From the NCBI RefSeq assembly GCF_026420845.1, contig NZ_JAOWCB010000013.1, forward strand, positions 1 through 64,000: a stretch of DNA of 64,000 nt, given 5' to 3'. Below, piece after piece: positions 8,253 to 16,829 of the stretch; the first letter of the stretch is position 1, and every line of letters begins with the position of its first letter. The stretch comes from Streptomyces sp. PR69. GTDB lineage: Bacteria > Actinomycetota > Actinomycetes > Streptomycetales > Streptomycetaceae. Under the pieces are notes generated by a model, which saw only the letters and a list, made by a program, of their open reading frames with translations, was not told the DNA's origin and did not search any database. The position numbers and the translations under genes were made by a program.

Positions 8253-9035
8253 ATGGGGACGGTCTGGTACGGGATGCGGCAGCTGTTGCGCTTCGGGTGG
8301 ACGCAGGCGCGGTGCTGTGCGTTTGCCGTGGCGCTGGTCGGGGGGATCGCCGTGTCCGGGATGCTGCCCGAGATGCCGGTGGCGCGCTACGACCTTGTCC
8401 TGGTGTACGGGATCGGGCTGAGCGTGCTGGCGTGGAAGGTCGGGTGGGATGAGGCGCGCGATCTCGCCGTCATCGGCGGGTGCCATCTGATCGGACTGCT
8501 CTTTGAGCTGGTCAAGGTGCAGATGGGGTCGTGGAGTTATCCCGAGGAGGCGTGGACCAAGGTCGCCGGGGTGCCGCTGTACGGCGGGTTTCTGTATGCG
8601 GCCGTGGGGAGTTACGTCTGCCGGGCGTGGCGGCTGTTCGGGCTGCGGGTCGACGGGTACCGGCCGCGGGTGATGACGGTGCTGGCCGCCGCCGTGTATC
8701 TGAACTTCTTCACGCATCACTGGCTGCCGGACGTCCGCTGGGCGCTCGCCGTGCTGCTGCTGGCCGCGGCCGCCGGGACGTGGGTGCGGTTCACGGTGGG
8801 GGCGCGGGAGTACCGGATGCCGCTGGCGCTGTCGTTCGTGCTGATCGGGTTCTTCCTGTGGGTGGCGGAGAACGCCGCGACGTTCGTGGGCGCGTGGAGC
8901 TATCCGCACCAGCTCGGCGGCTGGCAGCCGGTGTCGGCGGCGAAGTTCGGGGCGTGGGCGCTGCTGATCAGTGTGACGTTTGTGCTGGCGGCGGGGTCGG
9001 GGGCGCGGCGGCTGCCTCGGCGGAGCCCGTGCTGA
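8253..9035 (+). CDS. DUF817 family integral membrane protein
   Basis: Membrane protein of 260 aa with about eight helices. The DUF817 family signature is visible in FELVKVQMGSWSYPEE, in YLNFFTHHWLPD, and in the C-terminal WSYPHQLGGWQPV. The role of the family is unknown. The start is ATG 8253; ATG 8274 is an alternative, and the ribosome site is weak in both cases. It ends 48 bp from the converging serine hydrolase gene. Confidence 0.85.
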   Translation: MGTVWYGMRQLLRFGWTQARCCAFAVALVGGIAVSGMLPEMPVARYDLVLVYGIGLSVLAWKVGWDEARDLAVIGGCHLIGLLFELVKVQMGSWSYPEEAWTKVAGVPLYGGFLYAAVGSYVCRAWRLFGLRVDGYRPRVMTVLAAAVYLNFFTHHWLPDVRWALAVLLLAAAAGTWVRFTVGAREYRMPLALSFVLIGFFLWVAENAATFVGAWSYPHQLGGWQPVSAAKFGAWALLISVTFVLAAGSGARRLPRRSPC

Positions 9036-9083
9036 CGGCGGGCGGGCCGCCGTCAACGCGGAGCGTGGCGCGGCCGAAACGTC

Positions 9084-10286
9084 TCACAGGGCCGACCGTA
9101 CCGCCCTGATCAGCGCCTGCGCACGGGGATCGGCCGTGACCGACGTGCGCATGCCGTTGGTTGTGTAGCCGAAGGCGATGCCGGACTCGGGGTCGGCGAA
9201 GCCGAGGGGGCCGCCGCGGCCGGGGTGGCCGAAGGAACCGGGGCCGAGCAGCGGGGAGGCCGGGCTGTGGAGCATATAGCCGAGGCCGAAGCGGGTGGGG
9301 ACGACCAGCACCCGGTCCGGTCCCGCGGATTCCTCCGCGCGGGCGAGGGCGAGGGTCGCCGGGGCGAACAGCCGGGGTCCGCCGTCCGCCTCGCCGATCG
9401 TGGCGGCGTAGAAGTGGGCGAGGGCGCGGGCGGTGGAGATGCCGTTGGAGGCGGGGAGTTCGGCGGCGCGGTAGGCGGGGGTGTTCTCGTCGGGGAGCGG
9501 TTCGACGGCGGCGAAGGCGCGCCGGGTGAGGGAGCCGGGGTCGCGGTAGGCGTCGGCGACGGAGCGCTTGGGGCGCAGCCGCAGTCCGCCGCCGTCCGCG
9601 GCGGCGGGCTCGGCGACGGGGCCGATGCGGCCGACGCGGTGCGCCTCGGCGTCCGGCAGGCCGATCCAGAAATCGAGGCCGAGGGGGTCGGCGATCTCCT
9701 CGGCGACCCAGGCGCCCAGGGTGCGTCCGGTGATCCGCCGCACGAGTTCCCCGAGCAGCCAGCTGAAGGTGTGGGCGTGGTAGCCGTGTGCCGTGCCGGG
9801 CTCCCAGGCGGGCGGCTGTGCGGCGAGCGCGGCCGGGCCGCTCTCTCCGTCGAGCGCCTCGGCCACGGTGAGCGGGCGGTCCAGGGCGGGCAGTCCGGCG
9901 CGGTGGGTGAGCAGATGCCGGACGAGGACCCGTTCCTTGCCCGCGGCCTTGAATTCCGGCCAGTACGTGCCCACCGGCGCGTCCAGGTCGATCTGGCCGC
10001 GCTGGTGGAGCAGGAGGAGCACGGCGGCGGCGACGCCCTTGGTGGCGGAGTGGACGATATGAGCGGTGTCGGCGGTCCACGGCTCGGCGCCGTCGGCGTC
10101 GCGTGTGCCGGCCCACAGGTCGACGACCTTGCGGCCGTGCCGGTAGACGGCGACGGCCGCGCCGCGTTCGCCGCGCTGGAGGAAGTTGCGGAGGAATGCC
10201 TCGCGGACGGCCTCGTAGCCGTCCGCGACGCTGCCGCGTATGTCCGATATATCCGTGATGTCCGTAGCTGCTGCCGTACCGCTCAT
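9084..10286 (-). CDS. serine hydrolase of the beta-lactamase / family VIII carboxylesterase type
   Basis: Protein of about 400 aa with the class C beta-lactamase fold (PF00144), probably an esterase or peptidase rather than a beta-lactamase. The nucleophile motif S-x-x-K is in HSATKG, the Tyr motif in YHAHTFSWLLGEL, and FGHPGRGG stands in the position of the KTG/HxG triad. No clear signal peptide is seen. Starts at 10286 (MSGT) or 10301 (MHHG) are possible; longer forms would overlap the nikO gene. It follows the nik operon by about 56 bp on the same strand. Confidence 0.87.
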   Translation of the reverse strand: MSGTAAATDITDISDIRGSVADGYEAVREAFLRNFLQRGERGAAVAVYRHGRKVVDLWAGTRDADGAEPWTADTAHIVHSATKGVAAAVLLLLHQRGQIDLDAPVGTYWPEFKAAGKERVLVRHLLTHRAGLPALDRPLTVAEALDGESGPAALAAQPPAWEPGTAHGYHAHTFSWLLGELVRRITGRTLGAWVAEEIADPLGLDFWIGLPDAEAHRVGRIGPVAEPAAADGGGLRLRPKRSVADAYRDPGSLTRRAFAAVEPLPDENTPAYRAAELPASNGISTARALAHFYAATIGEADGGPRLFAPATLALARAEESAGPDRVLVVPTRFGLGYMLHSPASPLLGPGSFGHPGRGGPLGFADPESGIAFGYTTNGMRTSVTADPRAQALIRAVRSAL

Positions 10287-10342
10287 CAGACCATGGTGCA
10301 TGCCGCCGCCGACCGCCCCTCGCGGGGGGCTCAGCGGAGGGC

Positions 10343-11113
10343 TCAGCGTACGGCCGTCCTCGGGTCGAAGCCGAACGGCAGCTCCAGCCGGTGCGCGCGC
10401 ATCAGCTCCTCGTCGGCGAGCAGCTCCCCGGTCCGGCCGTCCGCCGCGATCACGCCGTCGCTGAGGATCGCCGCGCGCGGGCACAGCTCAAGCGCGTACG
10501 GCAGATCGTGGGTGACCATCAGCACGGTGACGTCCAGAGACCGCAGGATCTCGGCGAGTTCGCGGCGCGAGGCGGGGTCGAGATTGGAGGAGGGCTCGTC
10601 GAGTACGAGGATCTCCGGCTCCATGGCGAGCACAGTCGCCACCGCGACCCGGCGGCGCTGTCCGAACGACAGATGGTGCGGGGGCCGGTCCGCGTACGCG
10701 TCCATGCCGACCCGGCGCAGCGCGGTCGTCACGCGCTCGTCCAGCGCCGCGCCGCGCAGTCCGGCGGTCGCGGGCCCGAAGGCCACGTCCTCCCGGACGG
10801 TCGGCATGAAGAGCTGGTCGTCCGGGTCCTGGAAGACGATCCCGACGCGCCGGCGGATCTCGGCGAGATGGGCCTTGGCGACGGGCAGCCCTGCGACGGT
10901 GACCGTGCCGACGCCTCCGCCCAGGATGCCGTTGAGGTGCAGGACGAGGGTGGTCTTGCCCGCGCCGTTGGGGCCGAGCAGGGCGACCCGCTCCCCGCGC
11001 CCGATGGTCAGATCCACGCCGAACAGCGCCTGATGGCCGTCGGGGTAGGCGTAGGCGAGCCCCTTGACCTCAAGGGACGGCGGGGTCGGTGAGTCGGCGG
11101 CGGCGGTTGTCAT
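10343..11113 (-). CDS. nikO: ECF-type nickel/cobalt transporter ATPase (CbiO/NikO)
   Basis: Cytoplasmic ATPase of 256 aa that energises the metal importer. Walker A GPNGAGKT, Q-loop FQDPDDQLF, the signature LSFGQRRR, Walker B ILVLDEP and the switch His in THD are all present. The ATG overlaps the nikQ stop (ATGA), so it is the third gene of nikM-nikQ-nikO. The family transports nickel or cobalt; the Nur-like box ahead of the operon favours nickel. Confidence 0.92.
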   Translation of the reverse strand: MTTAAADSPTPPSLEVKGLAYAYPDGHQALFGVDLTIGRGERVALLGPNGAGKTTLVLHLNGILGGGVGTVTVAGLPVAKAHLAEIRRRVGIVFQDPDDQLFMPTVREDVAFGPATAGLRGAALDERVTTALRRVGMDAYADRPPHHLSFGQRRRVAVATVLAMEPEILVLDEPSSNLDPASRRELAEILRSLDVTVLMVTHDLPYALELCPRAAILSDGVIAADGRTGELLADEELMRAHRLELPFGFDPRTAVR

Positions 11114-11874
11114 AGTGTCGTCCAGCCCAGCAGACAGACCGCGAGCGCGGTCAGCGGAAGCGCCGCGGCCCCGGCCCACTGGGCCCGGCTCACGGCGGTG
11201 TCGTCGGTCAGCGGCATGGTCCCGGTGTAGCCCCGGCTGACCATCGCCAGATGCACCCGCTCGCCGCGTTCGTAGGAGCGGATGAAGAGCGCGCCGGCCG
11301 TCTTGGCGAGCACGCCCCAGTGCCGTACGCCGCGCGCCTCGAACCCGCGCGAGCGGCGGGCGATCGACATCCGGCGCAGCTCGTCGGCGATCACATCGCC
11401 GTAGCGGACCATGAAGGAGGCGATCTGTACGAGCGCCGGCGGCAGCCGCAGCCGCTGCAGGCCGAGCAGCAGCTCGCGCAGTTCGGTCGTGGAGGCGAGG
11501 ACGACGGACGCGGCGACGCCGAGGGTGCCCTTGGCGAGGATGTTCCACGCGCCCCACAGGCCGGGCACGCTGAGCGAGGTCCCCAGAGTCTGCGTCTGTT
11601 CGCCCGGCACGACGAACGGCATCAGCAGCGCGAAGGCGACGAACGGGATTTCGATCAGCATCCGGCGCAGCAGAAAGCCGGGCGGGATGCGGGCCGCGGC
11701 CGCGACCGCGCCGAGCAGCGCCGCGTACGCCCCGAACGCCCACACCGCCTCGCGCGGCGTGGAGACGACGACCAGGACGAAGCAGAGGACGGCGACGAGC
11801 TTGCAGTGCGCGGGCAGCCGGTGCACGGGCGAGTGCCCGTGCCGGTAGAGCTTGTGGGCGTGGCCCGCGCCCAT
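11110..11874 (-). CDS. nikQ: ECF transporter transmembrane component (CbiQ/NikQ)
   Basis: Membrane scaffold protein (T component) of 254 aa with about five to six helices. The cytoplasmic coupling motif is ARRSRGF, in the SIARRSRGFEARG segment that docks onto the ATPase. It begins 9 bp after nikM and overlaps nikO by 4 bp. The N-terminus GHAHKLYRHGHSPVHRL is His-rich, as in many metal ECF transporters. Confidence 0.92.
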   Translation of the reverse strand: MGAGHAHKLYRHGHSPVHRLPAHCKLVAVLCFVLVVVSTPREAVWAFGAYAALLGAVAAAARIPPGFLLRRMLIEIPFVAFALLMPFVVPGEQTQTLGTSLSVPGLWGAWNILAKGTLGVAASVVLASTTELRELLLGLQRLRLPPALVQIASFMVRYGDVIADELRRMSIARRSRGFEARGVRHWGVLAKTAGALFIRSYERGERVHLAMVSRGYTGTMPLTDDTAVSRAQWAGAAALPLTALAVCLLGWTTL

Positions 11875-11883
11875 GTCAGGACG

Positions 11884-13068
11884 TCACCGCGCTTCCGGTA
11901 CGCGGACGTCGGCGGGCCCGGCCTCGGCCGAGCGGCGACGGCGCACAGCCCAGAAGATCCCGGTGCCGGCGGCGACGGTCAGGCCGACGCCGACGGTTCC
12001 GGCGAGCGCGCCGGAGAGCCGGGCGTCGTCGATGTCCTTGACGCCGTAGTCGGCGAGCGGGGAGTCCGCAGCGGCATGCTCCTCGACCGAGGCGTCGAAG
12101 CCCTTGTCGGAGGCGACCTTCTCCAGGCCGTCGGGGTCGCCGGAGGCGTAGAAGGAGACGACCCCGGCGAGGACGAGCGAGGCGGCGAGGCCCGACAGCC
12201 AGAACGTACGGGTACGGGCGCGGGTCCGTGCGGGGGCGGGCGCCGCCGTCCCGGCCCCATGGGCCGTGCCCGCGGCGGCGTCTGCGCCGTCCGCGGCTGA
12301 GCCGGGGCGGACACCAGGCCCGGCCGGGGCGGCCGGGTCGCCGGACGCCGGGCGCGCGCGGTCCGCGTCCGCGTCGATCAGCTCGCCGCCCACGCGCAGC
12401 TTCAGCGGGGCCGCCAGATCCCGTGCCCCGTACACCAGGTCGGGCCGCACCGCGAGCACCGCGCCGACCGTGGCCATGGTGATCAGGGCTTCGCCGATGC
12501 CGATCAGCACATGGACCCCGACCATCGCGGTCAGCACGGAGCCGATCGGCACCTCGGTGACCCCGCCGATCGCGTACAGCAGGGTGAACGCCGCGGCGGA
12601 GGCCGGTACGGACACCAGGGCGGCGGCGAAGGAGGCGGCGGTCACCGAGCGGCGGGTGCGCGGCAGGACCCTGACCAGCGCGCGGAAGAGCCCGTACGCC
12701 ACGACGACCGTGACCACGCCCATGACGGTGATGTTCACGCCGAGGGCGGTCAGCCCGCCGTCCGCGAAGAGGAGGCCCTGCATCAGCAGGACGACGGCGA
12801 GGCACAGCACGCCCGTATACGGCCCGACGAGGATCGCGGCGAGCGCCCCGCCGAGCAGATGGCCGCTGGTGCCGGCCGCGACGGGGAAGTTCAGCATCTG
12901 CACGGCGAAGATGAACGCGGCGACGAGGCCGGCGAGCGGGGCGAGCCGGTCGTCGGCGCCGCCCAGCTCACGGCGGGCGCCGCGCAGGCTGACCGCCACC
13001 GCGCCGGCGGCGACGACTCCGGCGGCCGCGGACACGGGGGCGTTGATGAATCCGTCGGGTACATGCAT
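11884..13068 (-). CDS. nikM: nickel/cobalt ECF transporter substrate-binding component, CbiM/NikM fused to PDGLE (CbiN-like) domain
   Basis: Protein of 394 aa. The mature start MHVPDGFIN carries the Met1-His2 metal ligands of CbiM/NikM. Six to seven helices of the S component (residues 1-220) are followed by a charged linker (about 225-285) and a C-terminal two-helix PDGLE domain (GDPDGLEKVASDKGF), the NikN/CbiN equivalent. The start at ATG 13068 is fixed by the requirement for His2. The gene leads the operon and has a Nur-like box 59-75 bp upstream. No cobalamin riboswitch was seen. Confidence 0.93.
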   Translation of the reverse strand: MHVPDGFINAPVSAAAGVVAAGAVAVSLRGARRELGGADDRLAPLAGLVAAFIFAVQMLNFPVAAGTSGHLLGGALAAILVGPYTGVLCLAVVLLMQGLLFADGGLTALGVNITVMGVVTVVVAYGLFRALVRVLPRTRRSVTAASFAAALVSVPASAAAFTLLYAIGGVTEVPIGSVLTAMVGVHVLIGIGEALITMATVGAVLAVRPDLVYGARDLAAPLKLRVGGELIDADADRARPASGDPAAPAGPGVRPGSAADGADAAAGTAHGAGTAAPAPARTRARTRTFWLSGLAASLVLAGVVSFYASGDPDGLEKVASDKGFDASVEEHAAADSPLADYGVKDIDDARLSGALAGTVGVGLTVAAGTGIFWAVRRRRSAEAGPADVRVPEAR

Positions 13069-13126
13069 GGCGGGCTCCGCTGTGGTGGGACAGGCGGCCG
13101 GGCGAACCGTTCGATGATGAGGCCAC

Positions 13127-13143
13127 CTGCAAACGGTTTGCAA
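13127..13143. promoter_or_regulatory. Nur (nickel-uptake regulator) box
   Basis: CTGCAA, five bases, TTGCAA matches the Streptomyces Nur consensus tTGCaa-N5-ttGCAA in 11 of 12 positions. It lies upstream of nikM on the minus strand. Nur is a Fur-family repressor that shuts nickel import when nickel is plentiful. Confidence 0.75.
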
Positions 13144-13315
13144 TAGCGGAGTGGTTACGAATAGGCCCTCAGCCGAGCCGTCCGGGCCGGAAGACGGACC
13201 CTCCGGGCCGGGGGCCGGGCCGTCCGGACCGGGAAGGCAGCCGTTCAGCCCAGGAGCAGAGGCGTCGAAACGGGGAACACTGGGGATGAGCAAGGTGAGC
13301 GTGAGGAGCTGATCC

Positions 13316-13663
13316 ATGTCCCCCACCGTCGAAGAACACGCCAGGGCCCGGATCGTCACCGACGCTCCCCAGCACCGCTCGGTACGCGTCACCCTCGGCT
13401 ACGACCCGGCCGGCCACCCGTCCGAGGTGCGCTTCTCCTTCCCCTCCGGCCGCGCCTGGGAGTTCCCGCGCGATGTGCTGGAGCAGGGGCTCCGCGGGCC
13501 GGCCCGCAGCGGCGACGTCGAGGTCTGGCCGTGCGGCCGGGTGCAGACCGTGGTCGAGTTCCACACCCCGGACGGAGTAGCGGTGGTGCAGTTCGACTCC
13601 TCGGAGCTGAAGCGCTTTCTGCGCCATACGCGCGAGGCGGCCGGGCCCGCCACCCGAGGGTGA
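13316..13663 (+). CDS. SsgA-like sporulation / cell-division protein (SALP)
   Basis: Soluble protein of 115 aa of the SsgA family, found only in sporulating actinomycetes, whose members control septum site selection and wall remodelling. The family-type strand pattern is visible: a YDPAGHPSEVRFSF strand, then WEFPRDVLEQGL, then FHTPDGVAVVQFD and SSELKRFL. It is shorter than SsgA/SsgB (about 135-140 aa). GAGGAG lies before the ATG. It stands alone between the nik operon and an MMPL gene, so its partner is unknown. Confidence 0.88.
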   Translation: MSPTVEEHARARIVTDAPQHRSVRVTLGYDPAGHPSEVRFSFPSGRAWEFPRDVLEQGLRGPARSGDVEVWPCGRVQTVVEFHTPDGVAVVQFDSSELKRFLRHTREAAGPATRG

Positions 13664-13696
13664 CGGACCCGGCCGCCGGGCGCGGGACCGTCGGGC

Positions 13697-15928
13697 TCAG
13701 ACCCGTGCCAGCTCGCGCTCCTCGTCCGGGTCGTCCTGCTGACGGCCGGAGTCCGCCAGCTCCTTGTGCAGCTTCTCGCCCTCGACGTCCACATTGGGCA
13801 GCGCCCGGTCCAGCCAGCGCGGCAGCCACCACGCCTTGTGGCCCAGCAGCGCCAGCACCGCGGGCACAATCGCCATCCGCACGATGAACGCGTCGAAGAC
13901 GACCGCGATCGCGAGTCCAAAGCCGATCATCTTCACCATCTGCTCGCTGGAGCCGATGAAGCCCGCGAAGACGGAGATCATGATGACGGCCGCGGCGCTG
14001 ACCACCCGCGCCCCGTGCTTGAAGCCGGTGACGACCGCCTCGCCGGGCCCCTGCCCGTGGACATACGCCTCCCGCATCCGGGTGACCAGAAAGACCTCGT
14101 AGTCCATGGCCAGACCGAAGACGACGCCCACCATGAAGATCGGCATCATCGACATGATCGGGCCGGTCTGCTCCACGCCGAACAGCGAGCCGAGCCAGCC
14201 CCACTGGAAGACGGCGACGACCGCGCCCAGCGCCGCGACGACGGAGAGCAGGAAGCCGAGCGCCGCCTTGAGGGGCACCAGCACCGAGCGGAAGACGACC
14301 GTCAGAAGGAGGAAGGCGAGTCCGACGACGAGCGCCAGATAGGGCATGAGCGCGTCGTTCATCTTCTGCGAGAAGTCGATGTTCATCGCGGTGGCGCCGG
14401 TGACCAGCACATCGTCGCCGTTGGCGTCCCGGATGGAGTGGACGAGCTCCTCGGTCTGGGCGGACGACGGCCGGTCCTTGGGCACGACCGTGATCATCGC
14501 GGTGTCACCGGCCTCGTTCGGCGTCGGCGGGGTGACGGCGGCGACGCCGTCCAGCTTCCGGATCTCCTCGGCGGTGCGGTCGGCCGCGGCCTGGTCACCG
14601 TCGACGACAACCATCAGCGGACCGTTGAAGCCGGGGCCGAAGCCCTCGGACAGCAGGTCGTACGCCCGGCGCTGGGTGGTGCTGGTCGGCTGCGAGCCGT
14701 CGTCGGGCAGGCCCATCTCCAGCGAGGAGACCGGCACGGCGGCCGCGCCGAGGCCGACGACGGCCACCAGCAGCACGGCGACCGGACGGCGCAGCACGAA
14801 CCGGGCCCAGCGGGTGCCTAGATTCGGCTTCCCTGCCGGCTCCGGAGAGGCCTTCTGAAGCGAGGGCTTGTCCCCCGCCTGCGCGGCCTGCGCCGCCTCC
14901 GCCGCCTTGCGGGCCTTGCGCCCCACGACGCGCTTGCCCGCGAAGCCGAGCAGCGCCGGGATGAGGGTGAGCGCGATCAGCACGGCGATCACGACCGTGC
15001 CGGCCGCCGCCACACCCATCTTGGTGAGCATCGGGATATTGACGACCGCGAGGCCGACCAGGGCGATGACGACGGTCAGCCCGGCGAAGACGACCGCGGA
15101 GCCCGCGGTGCCGACCGCCCGGCCCGCCGCCTCCTCCCGCTCCCGGCCCTCGGCCAGCTCGGCGCGGTAGCGGGAGACGATGAAGAGGGCGTAGTCGATG
15201 CCGACCGCCAGGCCGATCATCATCGCGAGCGTCGAGGTGGTGGAGCCCAGGTCGAGGACGCTCGCCAGCGCCGTGATCGTGGAGACGCCGATGCCCACGC
15301 CGATGATCGCGGTGAGCAGCGGCAGACCGGCCGCGACCAGCGAGCCGAAGGTGATGACGAGGACGACCGCCGCCACCAGCACACCGATGATCTCGCCCGC
15401 CCCGTTCTCCGGGACGGTCTGCAGCGCATCGCCGCCGATCTCCACGGTCAGCCCGGCGTCACGCGCCTCGGCGCCGGTCTCCTTGAGGGCCTCGCGCGTA
15501 TCGTCGGTCAGCTCCATCGAGTTGACCTTGTAGGTGACCGACACATAGGCCGTGGAACCGTCCTGTGAGACGGCCTTGGCGGCGTACGGGTCGGCGACGG
15601 AGGCGATCTGGTCGGAGCCGGACTTCAGCTCCTCGACCGCCTTGTTCACCTCGGCCTTGTGGCCGGGTTCCGTCATCTTCTCGCCGTCGGGGGCCTTGAA
15701 GACGACCCGTGCGGTCGCGCCGTCGGCGCTTGCGGCCGGGAAACGCTCTTCCAGCAGGTCGAAGGCCTTTTGGGCCTCCGTGCCGGGTATCGAGAAGGAG
15801 GCCGAGGTCGCGGTGGGCGCGGTGGCCGCGCCGACTCCGGCGAGTACGAGGAGCGCCACCCACAGCAGGGCGACGAGTCGGCGCCGCCGGAAGGCGGTCC
15901 GTCCGAGTCTGTAGAGGAACGTGGCCAC
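13697..15928 (-). CDS. MMPL family (RND-type) transporter
   Basis: Membrane protein of 743 aa with the MMPL layout: one N-terminal helix, a large outside domain, five or six helices, a second outside domain, then a second helix block. The first helix bundle carries GLAVGIDYALFIVSRYR and the second GLAMDYEVFLVTRMRE, each with the Asp-Tyr of proton relay in this superfamily. Substrates are usually lipids, glycolipids or drugs. GTG start at 15928. It lies 121 bp after the TetR gene on the same strand, so the two form an operon under the TetR gene's palindromes. Confidence 0.92.
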   Translation of the reverse strand: MATFLYRLGRTAFRRRRLVALLWVALLVLAGVGAATAPTATSASFSIPGTEAQKAFDLLEERFPAASADGATARVVFKAPDGEKMTEPGHKAEVNKAVEELKSGSDQIASVADPYAAKAVSQDGSTAYVSVTYKVNSMELTDDTREALKETGAEARDAGLTVEIGGDALQTVPENGAGEIIGVLVAAVVLVITFGSLVAAGLPLLTAIIGVGIGVSTITALASVLDLGSTTSTLAMMIGLAVGIDYALFIVSRYRAELAEGREREEAAGRAVGTAGSAVVFAGLTVVIALVGLAVVNIPMLTKMGVAAAGTVVIAVLIALTLIPALLGFAGKRVVGRKARKAAEAAQAAQAGDKPSLQKASPEPAGKPNLGTRWARFVLRRPVAVLLVAVVGLGAAAVPVSSLEMGLPDDGSQPTSTTQRRAYDLLSEGFGPGFNGPLMVVVDGDQAAADRTAEEIRKLDGVAAVTPPTPNEAGDTAMITVVPKDRPSSAQTEELVHSIRDANGDDVLVTGATAMNIDFSQKMNDALMPYLALVVGLAFLLLTVVFRSVLVPLKAALGFLLSVVAALGAVVAVFQWGWLGSLFGVEQTGPIMSMMPIFMVGVVFGLAMDYEVFLVTRMREAYVHGQGPGEAVVTGFKHGARVVSAAAVIMISVFAGFIGSSEQMVKMIGFGLAIAVVFDAFIVRMAIVPAVLALLGHKAWWLPRWLDRALPNVDVEGEKLHKELADSGRQQDDPDEERELARV

Positions 15929-16049
15929 GAGGGCTTACTCCCGGGTGTGAGACGAACAAGGACATGGGGAGCCGGCCCGACGACGAGAGCGGCGCGCGTC
16001 AGGTGCTGTGCGTGTACGGGGAGGTGCGGGTGAGGCGGATGGTGCGGGG

Positions 16050-16625
16050 TCACGCGCCGAGGGCGGGGAGGACCACGGCGTCCAGATAGTCGCTGACGAA
16101 TGCTTGGTCGGGGTTGCGGTCTTCGATGAGCTGCCGGGCGATGAACGCGCCGACGAGCATGTGCGGCACGAAATCCAGGGCCCGGTTGTCCGCGCGGACC
16201 TCGCCCCGCTCCACGGCCCGTCTGAGCATCGCGTCGAGTCCGGTGATCTCGGGCGCGATCAGCAACTCCCGCAGGGCCTTGTGGAGGTCGGGATTCTGGT
16301 GGATGGCCTGGGCCAGACCCCGCATCAGCGCGGAGTCCTTCTCCAGCTGGCAGTCGTCGGTGCGGGCGAGCATCGCACGGAAGTCGCCGCGCAGGGTGCC
16401 GGTGTCGATGTCGTGCATGTTCACCGGCTTGTTGTGCCGCAGCGCCGTGGCGACCAGCTCCGGCTTGCTCCGCCACTGGCGGTAGAGCGTGGCCTTGCTG
16501 GAGCGGGTACGGGCCGCGACGGCGTCCATCGTCAGCGCGTCGTACCCCACTTCGCGGAGCAGATCGAGCACAGCCTCGTACAGCTCTGCCTCGCGTTCGG
16601 GAGTGAGCCGGCTTCTGGCGGTCAT
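16050..16625 (-). CDS. TetR/AcrR family regulator of the MMPL operon
   Basis: Protein of 191 aa with an N-terminal helix-turn-helix (MDAVAARTRSSKATLYRQW) and a TetR_C_16-like C-terminal domain. ATG 16625 follows a strong GGAGAGGAGGGG ribosome site; the frame is open further upstream but that part is antisense to the tricorn gene. It precedes the MMPL gene, and two palindromes at 16681-16744 lie between it and the divergent tricorn gene, as expected for an autoregulated efflux repressor. Confidence 0.92.
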   Translation of the reverse strand: MTARSRLTPEREAELYEAVLDLLREVGYDALTMDAVAARTRSSKATLYRQWRSKPELVATALRHNKPVNMHDIDTGTLRGDFRAMLARTDDCQLEKDSALMRGLAQAIHQNPDLHKALRELLIAPEITGLDAMLRRAVERGEVRADNRALDFVPHMLVGAFIARQLIEDRNPDQAFVSDYLDAVVLPALGA

Positions 16626-16680
16626 ATCGGCCCCTCCTCTCCTGCCTGTGTGCCGCGGTTGACAAACGAAACAGCACCGA

Positions 16681-16695
16681 ACGAAACGGTTTCGT
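16681..16695. promoter_or_regulatory. palindrome 1, candidate TetR operator
   Basis: ACGAAAC-G-GTTTCGT is a perfect dyad with 7-bp arms. It lies 56-70 bp before the TetR ATG. One extra half-site ACGAAAC stands at 16666-16672. Confidence 0.65.
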
Positions 16696-16724
16696 ACACC
16701 GGCAACTGTACTCCGGGGGCACCC

Positions 16725-16744
16725 GCGAAACGAAATCGTTTCGC
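16725..16744. promoter_or_regulatory. palindrome 2, candidate TetR operator
   Basis: GCGAAACGA-AA-TCGTTTCGC is a perfect dyad with 9-bp arms, sharing the GAAACG core with palindrome 1. Its centre lies about 46 bp from that of palindrome 1, so both could be bound by the same regulator. It may also affect the divergent tricorn promoter. Confidence 0.65.
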
Positions 16745-16829
16745 TTGTGGCGTCGGTCACCAGATCAGGGGCACGGCGGGTGGACGTGCCCGAGTTGCCG
16801 TGCCCCGCGGGCGTGGAAAGCATTGACGA

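Noticed and set aside
9084-10286. True beta-lactamase resistance gene
   Set aside because: The third motif is HPG rather than KTG and no secretion signal is seen; a carboxylesterase or peptidase of the same fold is more likely.
13069-13315. Cobalamin riboswitch upstream of the metal transporter
   Set aside because: I looked for a B12-box-like conserved core and saw none; the Nur box explains the regulation better.
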